This document shows positions 40,570-49,655 of a DNA stretch of 56,291 bases, piece after piece. Each line of letters opens with the position of its first letter. The stretch's first letter is position 1. The translations under genes and the position numbers were made by a program. The DNA is from an uncultured Eubacteriales bacterium (GTDB lineage Bacteria > Bacillota > Clostridia > Oscillospirales > Oscillospiraceae): NCBI GenBank assembly GCA_900549475.1, contig UROF01000016.1:1-56291 (forward strand), in the 5' to 3' direction. Below the pieces are notes generated by a model. The model was not told the origin of the DNA and ran no database searches. It worked only from the letters and a program-made list of their open reading frames with translations.

Positions 40570-43050
40570 ATGACACAGGAATTTGAAAAACGCTATAGAG
40601 ACGCCCGTCGGGCAGTGATCGCCCGGCGCTATGCCCGGATGAATGCCCAGCAGCGTGAGGCGGTGCTGGCCACGGAAGGCCCGCTGCTGGTTCTGGCGGG
40701 AGCCGGCAGCGGCAAGACTACCGTGCTCATCAACCGGGTGGATAATCTTTTGACTTTTGGTCGGGGCAGCGACAGCGACGATGTGCCCCCTATGGCCACC
40801 GAGGAGGATCTCCGCTTCCTGGAGACCTTTCCCGCCCAGCCTTCCCCGGAGGATTGGCGCAGGGCACGGCAGCTGTGCGCTGTGGAGCCCGCTGCCCCCT
40901 GGTCGGTGATCGCCATCACCTTTACCAATAAAGCCGCCGGGGAACTGAAGGAGCGGCTGGAGCGGATGTGCGGCCCCGCCGCCAATGACATTTGGGCCGC
41001 CACCTTCCACAGCGCCTGTGTGCGGATTCTCCGCCGGGATATGGAGCGGCTGGGCGGTGGCTTCACCAACAGCTTTACCATCTACGACAGCGACGACAGC
41101 AAACGGGTCATCAAGGACATCGTCAAGGACATGGGCCTCAGCGACAAGGACTTCCAGCCCCGGTCCGTGCTCTCCATTATCAGCAACGCCAAGGATAAGG
41201 ACCTCTCGCCGGAGGATTTTGCCCGGGAGGCCCGCACCGCCCACGACTGGCGGATGCCCCGGATCGCGGAGATCTACGCAGGTTATGACCGGCGGCTGCG
41301 GGAAGCCAACGCCCTGGATTTTGACGATATCATCCTCCACACCGTCCATCTTCTCCAGAAGGACGAGGAGGTGCGCGCCCACTATCAGCAGAAGTTCCGC
41401 TATGTCCTTATCGATGAGTACCAGGATACCAACCATCTCCAGTACCTGCTGGCCCAGCTGCTGGCGGGAGGACGGGAGAATATCTGTGTGGTAGGCGATG
41501 ACGACCAGTCCATCTATCGCTTCCGTGGAGCCAATATCGAGAATATTCTCCACTTTGAGGAGCAGTATGCCCACTGCCGTACCATCCGCCTGGAGCAGAA
41601 CTACCGCTCCACCCAGAACATCCTGGACGCCGCCAACGGCGTTATCCGCAACAACACCGGCCGGAAGGGCAAGACCCTCTGGACTGAGAGCGGTCCCGGG
41701 GACAAGGTGCTGGTGCAGACGGTGTTCAATGAGAGCGATGAGGCCAACTTCGTGGCGGGAAAGATCATGGAATCCTATGGTGCCGGGTCCAGCTGGAAGG
41801 ACAGTGCTATCCTCTACCGGATGAACGCACAGTCCAACGCTTTGGAAATGGCACTCAAGCGTAACGGCGTGCCCTATCGGGTCTACGGCGGCATGAAGTT
41901 CTTTGACCGGGCGGAGGTGAAGGACATGCTGTCCTACCTCTGTGTCATCAATAACCCCGCCGACGATCTGCGGCTGCGGCGGATCATCAACGTCCCTGCC
42001 CGGGGCATTGGCGCTGCCACCATGGAGAAGGCGGCGGACCTGGCCCAGCGGGACGGGCGGAGTCTGTACCAGGTCATCTCCATGGCCGACAGCTATCCGG
42101 AGCTGAAGAGCGCTGCCGGAAAGCTGGGGGCTTTTGCTCTGATGATCGACGAGCTGCGCCAGGCGGAGGAGGATATGCCCCTGCCGGATTTCTATGACCT
42201 GGTGTGTGAAAAAACCAAGTACATCCACGCCCTGGAGGAAAAAAACGACATGGAGAGCCGGGGCCGTATTGAAAATGTCCAGGAGCTGCGTTCCAGTATT
42301 CTGGGATTCCTGGATACCGACCCGGAGAACAGCTCCCTGGCGGGCTTCCTGGACACGGTGGCCCTCTATACCGATATGGATGACACCGCAGAGGACGACA
42401 ACTGCGTCTCCCTCATGACCATGCACAGCGCCAAGGGATTGGAGTTTCCGGATGTGTATGTGGTGGGTATGGAAGAGGGCATGTTCCCCAGCGGCCGGGC
42501 CGCAGGAGAGAGTGAGGAGATGGAGGAGGAGCGGCGGCTGTGCTATGTGGCCATGACCCGGGCCCGCCGTCATCTCACCCTGACTACCGCCCGCCAGCGG
42601 ATGCTCTACGGCCGCACCACCAACAACATGCCCAGCCGCTTTCTGGAGGAGATCCCCTCAGAGACCCTGGAGTGGCAGGGCAAGCAGGAACCCCGGCCGG
42701 CGAGAAACGACTGGGACGAGGATGTGAGCTACGGCAGTTCCTTCACCGGCCACACCTTTGGACAGCAGGGAAGGGCGGAGGCCTCGGCGCCCCGGTCCTA
42801 TCGCAGCACAGCCGCGCCCAGAAAGGACTATTCCGCTGCTGCCGGCTTTACCGCAGCGCCTTCCTCCAAAGGAGCGCCGCTGCTTCAGCTCCAGAAGGGA
42901 GACCGGATTCGTCATCGGACGTTTGGCGAGGGGCTGGTGCTGTCCCTGCGTCCCATGGGCAACGATGCTTTGGTAGAGGTGGCCTTCGACACAGCCGGTA
43001 CCAAGAAGCTGATGCTTCGTACTGCCGGGGCACATATCACCAAACTGTAA
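40570..43050 (+). CDS. pcrA: UvrD/PcrA-type superfamily 1 DNA helicase
   Basis: An 826-residue 3'-5' helicase for repair and for clearing recombinase from DNA. Motifs in order: Walker A GAGSGKT (44-50), Ia AITFTNKAAGELKERL, II VLIDEYQDTN, III VVGDDDQSIYRFRGA, IV/V LEQNYRSTQNIL and LMTMHSAKGLEFPDVYVVG, VI CYVAMTRARRHL. About 45 extra residues (65-110, SDSDDVPPMATEEDLRFLE...) lie between motifs I and Ia. The C-terminal Tudor-like domain (KGDRIRHRTFGEGLV) is the PcrA RNA-polymerase-binding type. Confidence 0.95.
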   Translation: MTQEFEKRYRDARRAVIARRYARMNAQQREAVLATEGPLLVLAGAGSGKTTVLINRVDNLLTFGRGSDSDDVPPMATEEDLRFLETFPAQPSPEDWRRARQLCAVEPAAPWSVIAITFTNKAAGELKERLERMCGPAANDIWAATFHSACVRILRRDMERLGGGFTNSFTIYDSDDSKRVIKDIVKDMGLSDKDFQPRSVLSIISNAKDKDLSPEDFAREARTAHDWRMPRIAEIYAGYDRRLREANALDFDDIILHTVHLLQKDEEVRAHYQQKFRYVLIDEYQDTNHLQYLLAQLLAGGRENICVVGDDDQSIYRFRGANIENILHFEEQYAHCRTIRLEQNYRSTQNILDAANGVIRNNTGRKGKTLWTESGPGDKVLVQTVFNESDEANFVAGKIMESYGAGSSWKDSAILYRMNAQSNALEMALKRNGVPYRVYGGMKFFDRAEVKDMLSYLCVINNPADDLRLRRIINVPARGIGAATMEKAADLAQRDGRSLYQVISMADSYPELKSAAGKLGAFALMIDELRQAEEDMPLPDFYDLVCEKTKYIHALEEKNDMESRGRIENVQELRSSILGFLDTDPENSSLAGFLDTVALYTDMDDTAEDDNCVSLMTMHSAKGLEFPDVYVVGMEEGMFPSGRAAGESEEMEEERRLCYVAMTRARRHLTLTTARQRMLYGRTTNNMPSRFLEEIPSETLEWQGKQEPRPARNDWDEDVSYGSSFTGHTFGQQGRAEASAPRSYRSTAAPRKDYSAAAGFTAAPSSKGAPLLQLQKGDRIRHRTFGEGLVLSLRPMGNDALVEVAFDTAGTKKLMLRTAGAHITKL

Positions 43051-43166
43051 TTGTTTTTCTGATTCGAAATTTTTTTTGTAATACAGGGAACAATTCTATC
43101 AGATCTTCGTCTAATTGGCAGACCCGGGCAGCCGGGGAAACCAACTGAAAGAGGAGAATCCCTGAT

Positions 43167-43655
43167 ATGATGAAAAGAATGATGGCGGCCGTTCTGGCCC
43201 TGATGATGGTTTTTGCCCTTGTGGCCTGTGGTTCCGCCAACGGCGGTCAGGAGAGCGAGGCTCCGGACCTGCAGGCATACTACGATGACTTTATGGCGTC
43301 TTTGGGAGACAATGCTCCCATGATGATGGCCATTGAGGGCGACATGCTGGAGGCAGCTTACCCCGGCCTGAGCGATTACACCCTCAAGCAGAGCGTGATG
43401 CAGATGGCGGGCATCTCTGCCGTAGCCTTTGAGATGGCTCTGGTGGAGACCGAAACCGAGGAAGATGCTCAGGCGGTGGAGAAGATCTTTGAGGCCCGCG
43501 TGGACAGCCAGATCCAGGGCGGCGCCATGTATCCTGCCACCATTGAGGCCTGGGAGAACGCCAGCGTGCTGATGGATGGCAATGTGGTGGCACTGATCGT
43601 GGCTGGCGAGGATCAGACTGCTGCAGTGGATGCTTTCAACGCCTTGTTTGCATGA
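43167..43655 (+). CDS. DUF4358 lipoprotein (short)
   Basis: A 162-residue lipoprotein: signal peptide with lipobox LVAC (Cys21), then a DUF4358-type domain (35-162). It is clearly related to the C-terminal part of the protein at 46300-47295: both end in FNALFA and share the AFTGD/AIEGDMLEA-YY-ALS and NGGAWYP/QGGAMYP pattern. Role unknown; lipid-anchored on the outer face of the membrane. GAGGAG lies before the ATG. It is the first gene of the cluster with MBOAT and DHHW. Confidence 0.83.
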   Translation: MMKRMMAAVLALMMVFALVACGSANGGQESEAPDLQAYYDDFMASLGDNAPMMMAIEGDMLEAAYPGLSDYTLKQSVMQMAGISAVAFEMALVETETEEDAQAVEKIFEARVDSQIQGGAMYPATIEAWENASVLMDGNVVALIVAGEDQTAAVDAFNALFA

Positions 43656-43678
43656 TATCCCCCGGTTGGGGCTCCTTC

Positions 43679-43712
43679 GTGCCGCGGCGTATATTCGCCG
43701 CGGCACTCTTAT
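43679..43712 (+). terminator. Intercistronic hairpin before the MBOAT gene
   Basis: A very stable 11-bp GC stem (43679-43689 with 43696-43706) lacks a clear T-run. It may be a processing or stability element and not a true terminator. Confidence 0.45.
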
Positions 43713-43749
43713 GACTATAAAAATTTTTTGAGAGGAAAGGAGGCAGCCC

Positions 43750-45141
43750 ATGGTTTTCTCCGGCCTGCCCTTTTTGTTCTTTTACCTGGTGGTAACGCTG
43801 CTGATCTACAAGCTGACCCCTCTGAAGCTGAGGAACCTGGTGCTGCTCATTGCCAGCCTGTTTTTCTATGGCTGGGGAGAGCCGGTATATATCGTCATCA
43901 TGTTCCTTTCTATTGCTGTGGATTATACCCACGGCATGCTGGTGGAGCGCTGGCGGGAAAATGACCGGAAGGCCAGAATGGCTGTCGCCTCCTCTGTATT
44001 CCTTAACCTTTTGATCCTGGTGACGTTCAAATATTACGACTTCCTGGCCGGGAGCCTCAATTCCATCACCGGATGGAATATCCCCCTTCTGGGGGTGTCC
44101 ATGCCCATCGGTATCTCTTTTTACACCTTCCAGACCATGAGCTATACCATCGATGTCTACCGGAAGGACGCCCCGGTGCAGCGTAATATTGTCACCTTCG
44201 GCACCTTCGTTACCCTTTTCCCGCAGTTGATCGCCGGTCCTATCATCCAGTACAAATCGGTAGCAGATCAGCTGCAGTGCCGCCGGGAGGATCTGGAGAA
44301 ATTTGTTTCCGGTATCCAGCGCTTCTGTGTAGGCCTTGCCAAGAAGGTGCTGCTGGCCAATGCGGTAGGTAAGCTGTGGGATGTGTTCCTGGCGACAGAT
44401 ACGGCAGAACTGACGGTACTGGGGGGCTGGCTGGGCCTCATTGCCTACGCTTTCCAGATCTACTTCGACTTCTCCGGCTACTCCGACATGGCAATCGGCC
44501 TGGGACGGATGTTTGGCTTTGAGTTTATTGAGAACTTCAATTATCCCTATATCTCCCGTTCTGTAGTGGAGTTCTGGAAGCGCTGGCACATCTCCCTGAC
44601 CAACTGGTTCCGGGAGTATGTCTACTTCCCCCTGGGGGGCAACCGGGTGAGCAAGCCCAAGTGGATTCGGAATATCCTTATCGTATGGCTTCTCACTGGT
44701 ATCTGGCACGGAGCTGGATGGAATTTCCTCCTCTGGGGCCTCTATTATGCCCTGTTCATGCTGGCAGAGCGGCTGTTCCTGGGCAAGTGGCTGGACAAGC
44801 TGCCTGCCGTGGTGCGGCATATCTATGCCATGGCCGTGGTGTTGGTGGGCTGGGGCCTGTTTGCCATTGAGGACATGGGCCAGCTGGGCCATTACCTTAT
44901 GGTGTGCTTTGGCGGCGGAGCGCTGGTGGATGCCTTCACCCTCTATCAGCTGTGGAGCTATTTGCCGCTGTTGGTGATCCTGACCTTTGCGGCCACGCCG
45001 GCAGGCAGGAAGCTGTATCTGCGGCTGCCGGAAAAGGTACAGTCTGTGCTGACGCCGGTGCTGGTGCTGCTGTCCCTGGTGCTGTGTACCGCCTCCCTGG
45101 TGGATGCCAGCTATAACCCGTTCCTTTATTTCCGATTCTAA
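43750..45141 (+). CDS. MBOAT family O-acyltransferase (AlgI/DltB-like)
   Basis: A 463-residue polytopic membrane protein (about 10-11 helices). VEFWKRWHISLTNWFREYVY near 275 and LTGIWHGAGWNFLLWG near 315 are the MBOAT blocks, the latter with the catalytic His. Relatives AlgI, PatA and DltB move acyl groups across the membrane onto alginate, peptidoglycan or teichoic acid. The DHHW partner directly downstream (15 bases) fits an AlgI/AlgJ-like pair. AAAGGAGG lies before the ATG. The acceptor polymer is unknown. Confidence 0.94.
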   Translation: MVFSGLPFLFFYLVVTLLIYKLTPLKLRNLVLLIASLFFYGWGEPVYIVIMFLSIAVDYTHGMLVERWRENDRKARMAVASSVFLNLLILVTFKYYDFLAGSLNSITGWNIPLLGVSMPIGISFYTFQTMSYTIDVYRKDAPVQRNIVTFGTFVTLFPQLIAGPIIQYKSVADQLQCRREDLEKFVSGIQRFCVGLAKKVLLANAVGKLWDVFLATDTAELTVLGGWLGLIAYAFQIYFDFSGYSDMAIGLGRMFGFEFIENFNYPYISRSVVEFWKRWHISLTNWFREYVYFPLGGNRVSKPKWIRNILIVWLLTGIWHGAGWNFLLWGLYYALFMLAERLFLGKWLDKLPAVVRHIYAMAVVLVGWGLFAIEDMGQLGHYLMVCFGGGALVDAFTLYQLWSYLPLLVILTFAATPAGRKLYLRLPEKVQSVLTPVLVLLSLVLCTASLVDASYNPFLYFRF

Positions 45142-45156
45142 GAGGAGGTATGCAGA

Positions 45157-46254
45157 ATGAATAAGACCATGCAGCGTATTACAGCGGCAGTATTCTGCCT
45201 GTTTATCGGCGGACTGGGCCTGCTGCATATCCTGCTGCCGGACCGGGCCTTTTCCCCGGTGGAGAACCGCAATCTGGCACAATTTCCCACCTTCAGCTGG
45301 TCCGCTCTCAAGGACGGCTCCTACACTGCCGACATTGAGACTTATCTGGAAGATCAGTTTCCCTTCCGGGACCAGTGGATCGGCATAAAGACCGGCTATG
45401 AGTACCTTCTGGGTCGCCGGGAGTTCAATAACGTCTATCTCTGCGGCGACACCCTGATCTCCAAGGTTTACGATGACAGCCGGGCGGAAAAGAATCTGGA
45501 ATATATCCAGCAGCTGGTGGAGAAAACCGATATCCCGGTGTATCTGGGGCTGATTCCCACTGCCGCTGAAATTTGGCGGGACAAGCTGCCCGAGGGCGCG
45601 CCCTCCTATGACCAGATCGCTTATATCGAAGCAGCCAAGGAAACCGGCGCCATTTATGTAGACATGCTGGGAGCTCTCTCCGCCCACAGCGACGAGGCGA
45701 TCTACTACCGTACCGACCACCACTGGACCAGCCTGGGGGCCTATTATGGGTATACGGCCCTGATGGAGGCACTGGGAGTGGAGCCGGAGCCTCTGGGAGA
45801 GGGAGAGACGGTGTCTGAGGAGTTTAACGGTACGCTGTACTCCTCCTCTGGTGTGCACTGGCTCCAGCCGGACTCGATTGAGCGCTATATCTCCAGTGAT
45901 GGCATCACTGTGGAGGACGTGTATAACGAAGAGACCCACGGCCTCTATGTGGACAGTTTCCTTCAGGAGAAGGATAAGTATTCCTCTTTTATGGGAGGCA
46001 ACAACCCGCTGTATATCATCCGCAATCCCAATGCTGCCACCGATAAGACTCTGCTGGTGGTCCGGGACAGCTACAGCGACTCTCTGGCCCCCTTCCTTAC
46101 CCAGTACTACAGTGAGATCCACCTGCTGGATCTGCGGTATTACCGCACGCCGGTGGCCGCCTATGCGGAAGGGAACAATATCGACGAAATTTTCGTCTGT
46201 TACAGCGTAGAGAACTTCATCCGGGATGCGGACGCGGTTTTCCTGGGTCAGTAA
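45157..46254 (+). CDS. DHHW family protein (AlgJ/AlgX-like SGNH acyltransferase)
   Basis: A 365-residue protein with an N-terminal membrane anchor (7-27) and an extracytoplasmic SGNH-like domain. The DHHW signature is at 187-190 (YRTDHHWTSLGAYYGY). The block LLVVRDSYSDSLAPFL near 299-313 holds the likely nucleophile Ser305, although the preceding residues (RDSY) differ from the usual GDSF/GDSY. It would receive acyl groups from the MBOAT partner and transfer them to a polysaccharide. It sits between MBOAT and the second DUF4358 gene. Confidence 0.9.
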   Translation: MNKTMQRITAAVFCLFIGGLGLLHILLPDRAFSPVENRNLAQFPTFSWSALKDGSYTADIETYLEDQFPFRDQWIGIKTGYEYLLGRREFNNVYLCGDTLISKVYDDSRAEKNLEYIQQLVEKTDIPVYLGLIPTAAEIWRDKLPEGAPSYDQIAYIEAAKETGAIYVDMLGALSAHSDEAIYYRTDHHWTSLGAYYGYTALMEALGVEPEPLGEGETVSEEFNGTLYSSSGVHWLQPDSIERYISSDGITVEDVYNEETHGLYVDSFLQEKDKYSSFMGGNNPLYIIRNPNAATDKTLLVVRDSYSDSLAPFLTQYYSEIHLLDLRYYRTPVAAYAEGNNIDEIFVCYSVENFIRDADAVFLGQ

Positions 46255-46299
46255 TGGCTGCGGGTGAGGGACTAGAAAGATTTTGGAGGAACAAAACAC

Positions 46300-47295
46300 A
46301 TGAAAAAACTGATGGTACTTTTGTTGGCGCTGGCGATGCTGTTTACGGTTTCCGCCTGCAAGGGCAGCGGAAATAACAGCGGCAACAGTGAGAACGATCA
46401 AAATGAGATCAATCAGCCTGCGGATAATGGAACGAATGACGCTCAGGATGACGCGGAAAAGCCCGAGGTCCCGGACAATGAGGATGAGACCCAGGGCGAA
46501 GATGCTGAGGATAACTCCGAGAATGACGGCACAGAAGGCGACAAGACCGATGCCGACAGTGACAAGACGGATGCTGACAGCGATACGGACAAGACCGAAG
46601 AGGATAAGGAAAATGTCCGTGCCAGCCATACCGACGTCACGTTCAAGGCGGCTGGAAACTCCTTTACACTGAAGGTAAAGGGCATGGATGGCGAATACGG
46701 CGTGACGTATTCCTCTGCTGATCCCGCCATTGCCACTGTGAATGAGAAGGGCGTTGTTACTGCTGTGGCTCCTGGTACTACCACTGTTTCCATGCATGTG
46801 GAGGGTGAGAGCGGAAGCTATGATTTCAACTGCATCATCCGCTGCAACTGGAAGGCAGAGAATAACAGCGGCTCCGGCTCCAACGAGGATACCGGCAGCG
46901 CGGCTTCCGTAGATCTTTCCGCTTTCTACAGCGATATGACCAGCCAGTATGAGTTCCAGACACTGCAGGCCTTTACCGGCGATGTGCTGGAGAGCTACTA
47001 TGCCGGCATGGGTGATATTTCTACCAAGCAGTGCCTGATCATGGGGACCATGATGACCATGAACAACGGTGAGTTCTGCCTGGTGGAAGTCAGCGACAGC
47101 AAGGATGTGGAGACCGTCAAGTCCATCTTCCAGTCCCGCATCGACTACATGGTGAACGGCGGTGCCTGGTATCCTGGCCCCACGGATATGTGGACCAACA
47201 ACAGCCGGGTGGTCTCCAACGGCAACTATGTCATGATGGTCGTTCATGAAAGCTGCGATGATATCGTGGAGGCCTTCAACGCCCTGTTTGCGTGA
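46300..47295 (+). CDS. Big_2 plus DUF4358 lipoprotein
   Basis: A 331-residue lipoprotein. Lipobox VSAC (Cys20) is followed by an acidic, Asn/Asp/Glu/Thr-rich linker (25-105), a bacterial Ig-like Big_2 domain (about 107-185; VTYSSADPAIATVNEKGVV, then GTTTVSMHVEG) and a DUF4358 domain (205-331). The DUF4358 part is a paralogue of the lipoprotein at 43167. Big_2 domains often bind surface polysaccharide or protein. TTGGAGG lies before the ATG. Confidence 0.87.
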   Translation: MKKLMVLLLALAMLFTVSACKGSGNNSGNSENDQNEINQPADNGTNDAQDDAEKPEVPDNEDETQGEDAEDNSENDGTEGDKTDADSDKTDADSDTDKTEEDKENVRASHTDVTFKAAGNSFTLKVKGMDGEYGVTYSSADPAIATVNEKGVVTAVAPGTTTVSMHVEGESGSYDFNCIIRCNWKAENNSGSGSNEDTGSAASVDLSAFYSDMTSQYEFQTLQAFTGDVLESYYAGMGDISTKQCLIMGTMMTMNNGEFCLVEVSDSKDVETVKSIFQSRIDYMVNGGAWYPGPTDMWTNNSRVVSNGNYVMMVVHESCDDIVEAFNALFA

Positions 47296-47314
47296 TAGAA
47301 GCTCCATACATAAT

Positions 47315-47352
47315 AAAAGGTGACAAGCCCATTGGGCTTGTCACCTTTTTTG
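47315..47352. terminator. Bidirectional terminator after the surface-acylation cluster
   Basis: A 16-bp perfect stem (47315-47330 with 47334-47349) is followed by TTTT on both strands, between convergent genes. Confidence 0.9.
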
Positions 47353-47363
47353 CTGCGGACAGC

Positions 47364-48005
47364 CTACTGCGCTGCCCGCTTTTTCTTCCGGAGGAGCAGC
47401 GTTACCACCAGACACAAGGGCAGGTACAGCAGGAAGGGGGAGAGCATATCCCAGATATGGAGGTGGGGTCCTGGCCAGAAGGCCCAGAAGATTCTTGTGA
47501 CAGCGGAACAAGGGAAGAGGGAAACGAACCATACCGCCAGCTGCCAGAACAGCAGACGCTGCTTTCTGGCCTCCGGGTCACCCTGGTACCGGCGGAACAT
47601 GGCCTCAAAGACGATGATGATGACAATGTGGGCAGTCATGCCCAGCAGAACGATCAGGTGGTTCTGGTAGACCAGCGCGCCCATCAGCTGCCAGAACAGT
47701 CCCATGGCCAGGATGCCCATCAGTACCATCATGCCGGTCTCCCGGTTCCGGGCTTTTTGCAGTTCTTCCTCCCGGCGCTTTACGGCTGGTATGTCCCCAT
47801 CGCCGGTAAAGTCGTCGTGAAGCAGATAGTCGGTGGATACGCCGAAGATAGCGCTCAGCCGCACCACATTCTCCGTATCCGGCGCCGCGGCGCCGCTTTC
47901 CCACTTGCTGACAGCCTGACGGGAGATGGGGATCTCCTCCGCCAGCCTTTCCTGGCTCCAGCCCCGGTCTTTTCGCAGCTGCTGTAATTTTTCTCCAAAG
48001 GTCAT
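47364..48005 (-). CDS. XRE-family regulator with membrane domain
   Basis: A 213-residue protein. An N-terminal HTH (1-60; KLQQLRKDRGWSQERLAEEI, then SRQAVSKWESGAAAPDTENV) is typical of XRE/Cro. Then comes a linker and four to five hydrophobic helices (about 90-205) with a basic tail. HTH proteins fused to membrane helices are common in Firmicutes and may sense envelope state; the target is unknown. The ATG at 48005 has AGGAGG at about 13 bases, longer than usual. A longer reading to 48107 has no ribosome binding site. Confidence 0.85.
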   Translation of the reverse strand: MTFGEKLQQLRKDRGWSQERLAEEIPISRQAVSKWESGAAAPDTENVVRLSAIFGVSTDYLLHDDFTGDGDIPAVKRREEELQKARNRETGMMVLMGILAMGLFWQLMGALVYQNHLIVLLGMTAHIVIIIVFEAMFRRYQGDPEARKQRLLFWQLAVWFVSLFPCSAVTRIFWAFWPGPHLHIWDMLSPFLLYLPLCLVVTLLLRKKKRAAQ

Positions 48006-48115
48006 GATTCGTTTGATTCCTCCTTGACTGGGATGGCCGTAGGATACCGTATTTCCCGGAAAATGTCCACCATCTCCGGCTTGCAAAGGGGCAACCAGAG
48101 CTGACATGGCCGGAA

Positions 48116-48143
48116 AATATACAAAAACTAGTTTTGATGTAAA
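48116..48143 (-). promoter_or_regulatory. Promoter with palindromic operator for the XRE gene
   Basis: Minus strand TTTACA (48143-48138), 16-base spacer, TATATT (48121-48116). The spacer contains a 12-bp perfect palindrome AAAACTAGTTTT (48124-48135). This is a good candidate autoregulatory operator. Confidence 0.6.
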
Positions 48144-48153
48144 GATTTGAAAA

Positions 48154-48185
48154 AGAATACGGGAGGGCAGTCTCTGCCCTCCCGT
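48154..48185 (-). terminator. Terminator after the NhaC-family gene
   Basis: A 12-bp stem (48159-48170 with 48174-48185) is followed by ATTCTTTTTC on the minus strand, 18 bases past the stop codon. Confidence 0.85.
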
Positions 48186-48203
48186 ATGCGGGATAAAAGG
48201 ATG

Positions 48204-49619
48204 TTACAGGATAAATCCGAAGATCACGTATAGGATCATGGATGCACCGGCAAAGCAGCAGATGTAGGGCATCTGGGTTTTGACGTGGTCGATGATGTTG
48301 CAGCCGGTGGTGGCGCAGGACATGATGGTGGTATCGGAGATGGGGGAGCCGTGGTCGCCGAAGATGGAGCCGCCGAACATGGCGCCGGCCACCAGGGGCA
48401 CGCTCACGCCCATGTTGATGGCCATGGGCAGGGCGATGGTGGCCATGATGGCCATGGTGCCCATGGAGGTGCCGGTGGCGAAGGATAGCAGCATGGAGAT
48501 GATGAAGGTCAACAGGGGCAGCAGAGCGGGTGTGAGCAGCTGCATGAAAATGGAGGAGAGGTAGTTACCGGTGTCCAACGCCTTTACCTGAGTGCCCATG
48601 GTGAGGCCAAAGAGCAGCACGCAGGCGATGGGCAGCATGGTGGCCATGCCCTTCATGAGCTCATTGGTGAGCTGCTCCAGGGTGAACAGCCGCTCCACCA
48701 AGCACATGACAGCGATCACCAACACGGAGATAATGCAGCCCCAGAGGAGAGCCTGCATACCATCGCCCTGGGTGGGATTGCCGTTGCCAGAGACCATCAG
48801 CACCGCCAGGATGGTGAGGATCATCACCAGAATGGGGATGAGCATGTTCTTGGCCCGGGGCTTTACGCCGCTGGAGGCCGCCTGGGCGGCGGGGTCCTCA
48901 TCGGGAGCGCTGGCGGGATCGTCCAGCTGACCGGTGGTGTCTGCCCGGAGCTCCGCCTTCTTCATGGGACCGAAGTCAAGGGGCACTACAGCAGCCAGAA
49001 GGGCAAAGGCTACGGCGATGATGCAGTAGAAGTTCAGGGGGATGGAGTAGATCAAAGTCTGGATGGCGTTTGCCTCCTCCACACCGCCGGAGGTGAGGTA
49101 ACCGGTCATAGAGGCCAGCCAGCCGCTGAGGGGGAAAAGGACGCACCAGGGGGTGGAAGTAGTATGTACCAGGAAAGCGGCCTTTTCATGGGATACCCGC
49201 ATGCTGTCGTTGAGGGGACGGGACACAGAACCGGTGACCATGCAGCTGAGGGAGCCGGAGGTAAACACCACAATGCCCAGGAGCCAGGTAAAGAAGGCGG
49301 CGGCGCGCTTGGACTTAATGATGCCCCGCTTTTTTACCATGATGTCCACAAAGCCGGTAATACCACCGGAGCGCTCAATCATATAGATCAGGGCGCCGAT
49401 GAGCAGCATAGACATGAGAACGATGGTGTTGCCGCTGCTGGAGAAGGTGTTCACCAGACCGTAGAAAGTGCCGTTGAGCCCGGAGAACAGATTAAAGCCC
49501 GAGAGAATAAAGGACGACAGGAACAGGCCGATGAGCAGAGAGACGAAAACATTCTTCAGCACAAGGGCCAATACGATGGTAACCAGGGGTGGGATAACGG
49601 ATAAGAATCCATATTCCAT
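48204..49619 (-). CDS. NhaC-family Na+/H+ antiporter-like transporter
   Basis: A 471-residue membrane protein with about 11-12 helices. IFGDHGSPISDTTIMSCATTGCNIIDHV near the end is the NhaC superfamily signature. A hydrophilic loop at about 222-255 links the halves. In Clostridia such proteins, when next to amino-acid enzymes, may import amino acids by Na+ or H+ coupling; the upstream gene is a D-amino-acid deacylase. GGAGGG precedes the ATG. It is 36 bases downstream of that gene in the same direction. Confidence 0.88.
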   Translation of the reverse strand: MEYGFLSVIPPLVTIVLALVLKNVFVSLLIGLFLSSFILSGFNLFSGLNGTFYGLVNTFSSSGNTIVLMSMLLIGALIYMIERSGGITGFVDIMVKKRGIIKSKRAAAFFTWLLGIVVFTSGSLSCMVTGSVSRPLNDSMRVSHEKAAFLVHTTSTPWCVLFPLSGWLASMTGYLTSGGVEEANAIQTLIYSIPLNFYCIIAVAFALLAAVVPLDFGPMKKAELRADTTGQLDDPASAPDEDPAAQAASSGVKPRAKNMLIPILVMILTILAVLMVSGNGNPTQGDGMQALLWGCIISVLVIAVMCLVERLFTLEQLTNELMKGMATMLPIACVLLFGLTMGTQVKALDTGNYLSSIFMQLLTPALLPLLTFIISMLLSFATGTSMGTMAIMATIALPMAINMGVSVPLVAGAMFGGSIFGDHGSPISDTTIMSCATTGCNIIDHVKTQMPYICCFAGASMILYVIFGFIL

Positions 49620-49655
49620 ATGATTTTTCCCTCCAACACGTTGATTGATAAATAA

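Noticed and set aside
43051..43166. Riboswitch upstream of the DUF4358 lipoprotein gene
   Set aside because: A short CCGGGcagCCGGG-like stretch caught my eye, but no known aptamer core is present.
43636..47307. 1,223-codon open frame antisense to the DUF4358-MBOAT-DHHW cluster
   Set aside because: It is a mirror of four well-supported genes on the other strand, with His/Gln-rich low-complexity composition typical of antisense frames in GC-rich coding DNA, and it crosses gene boundaries.
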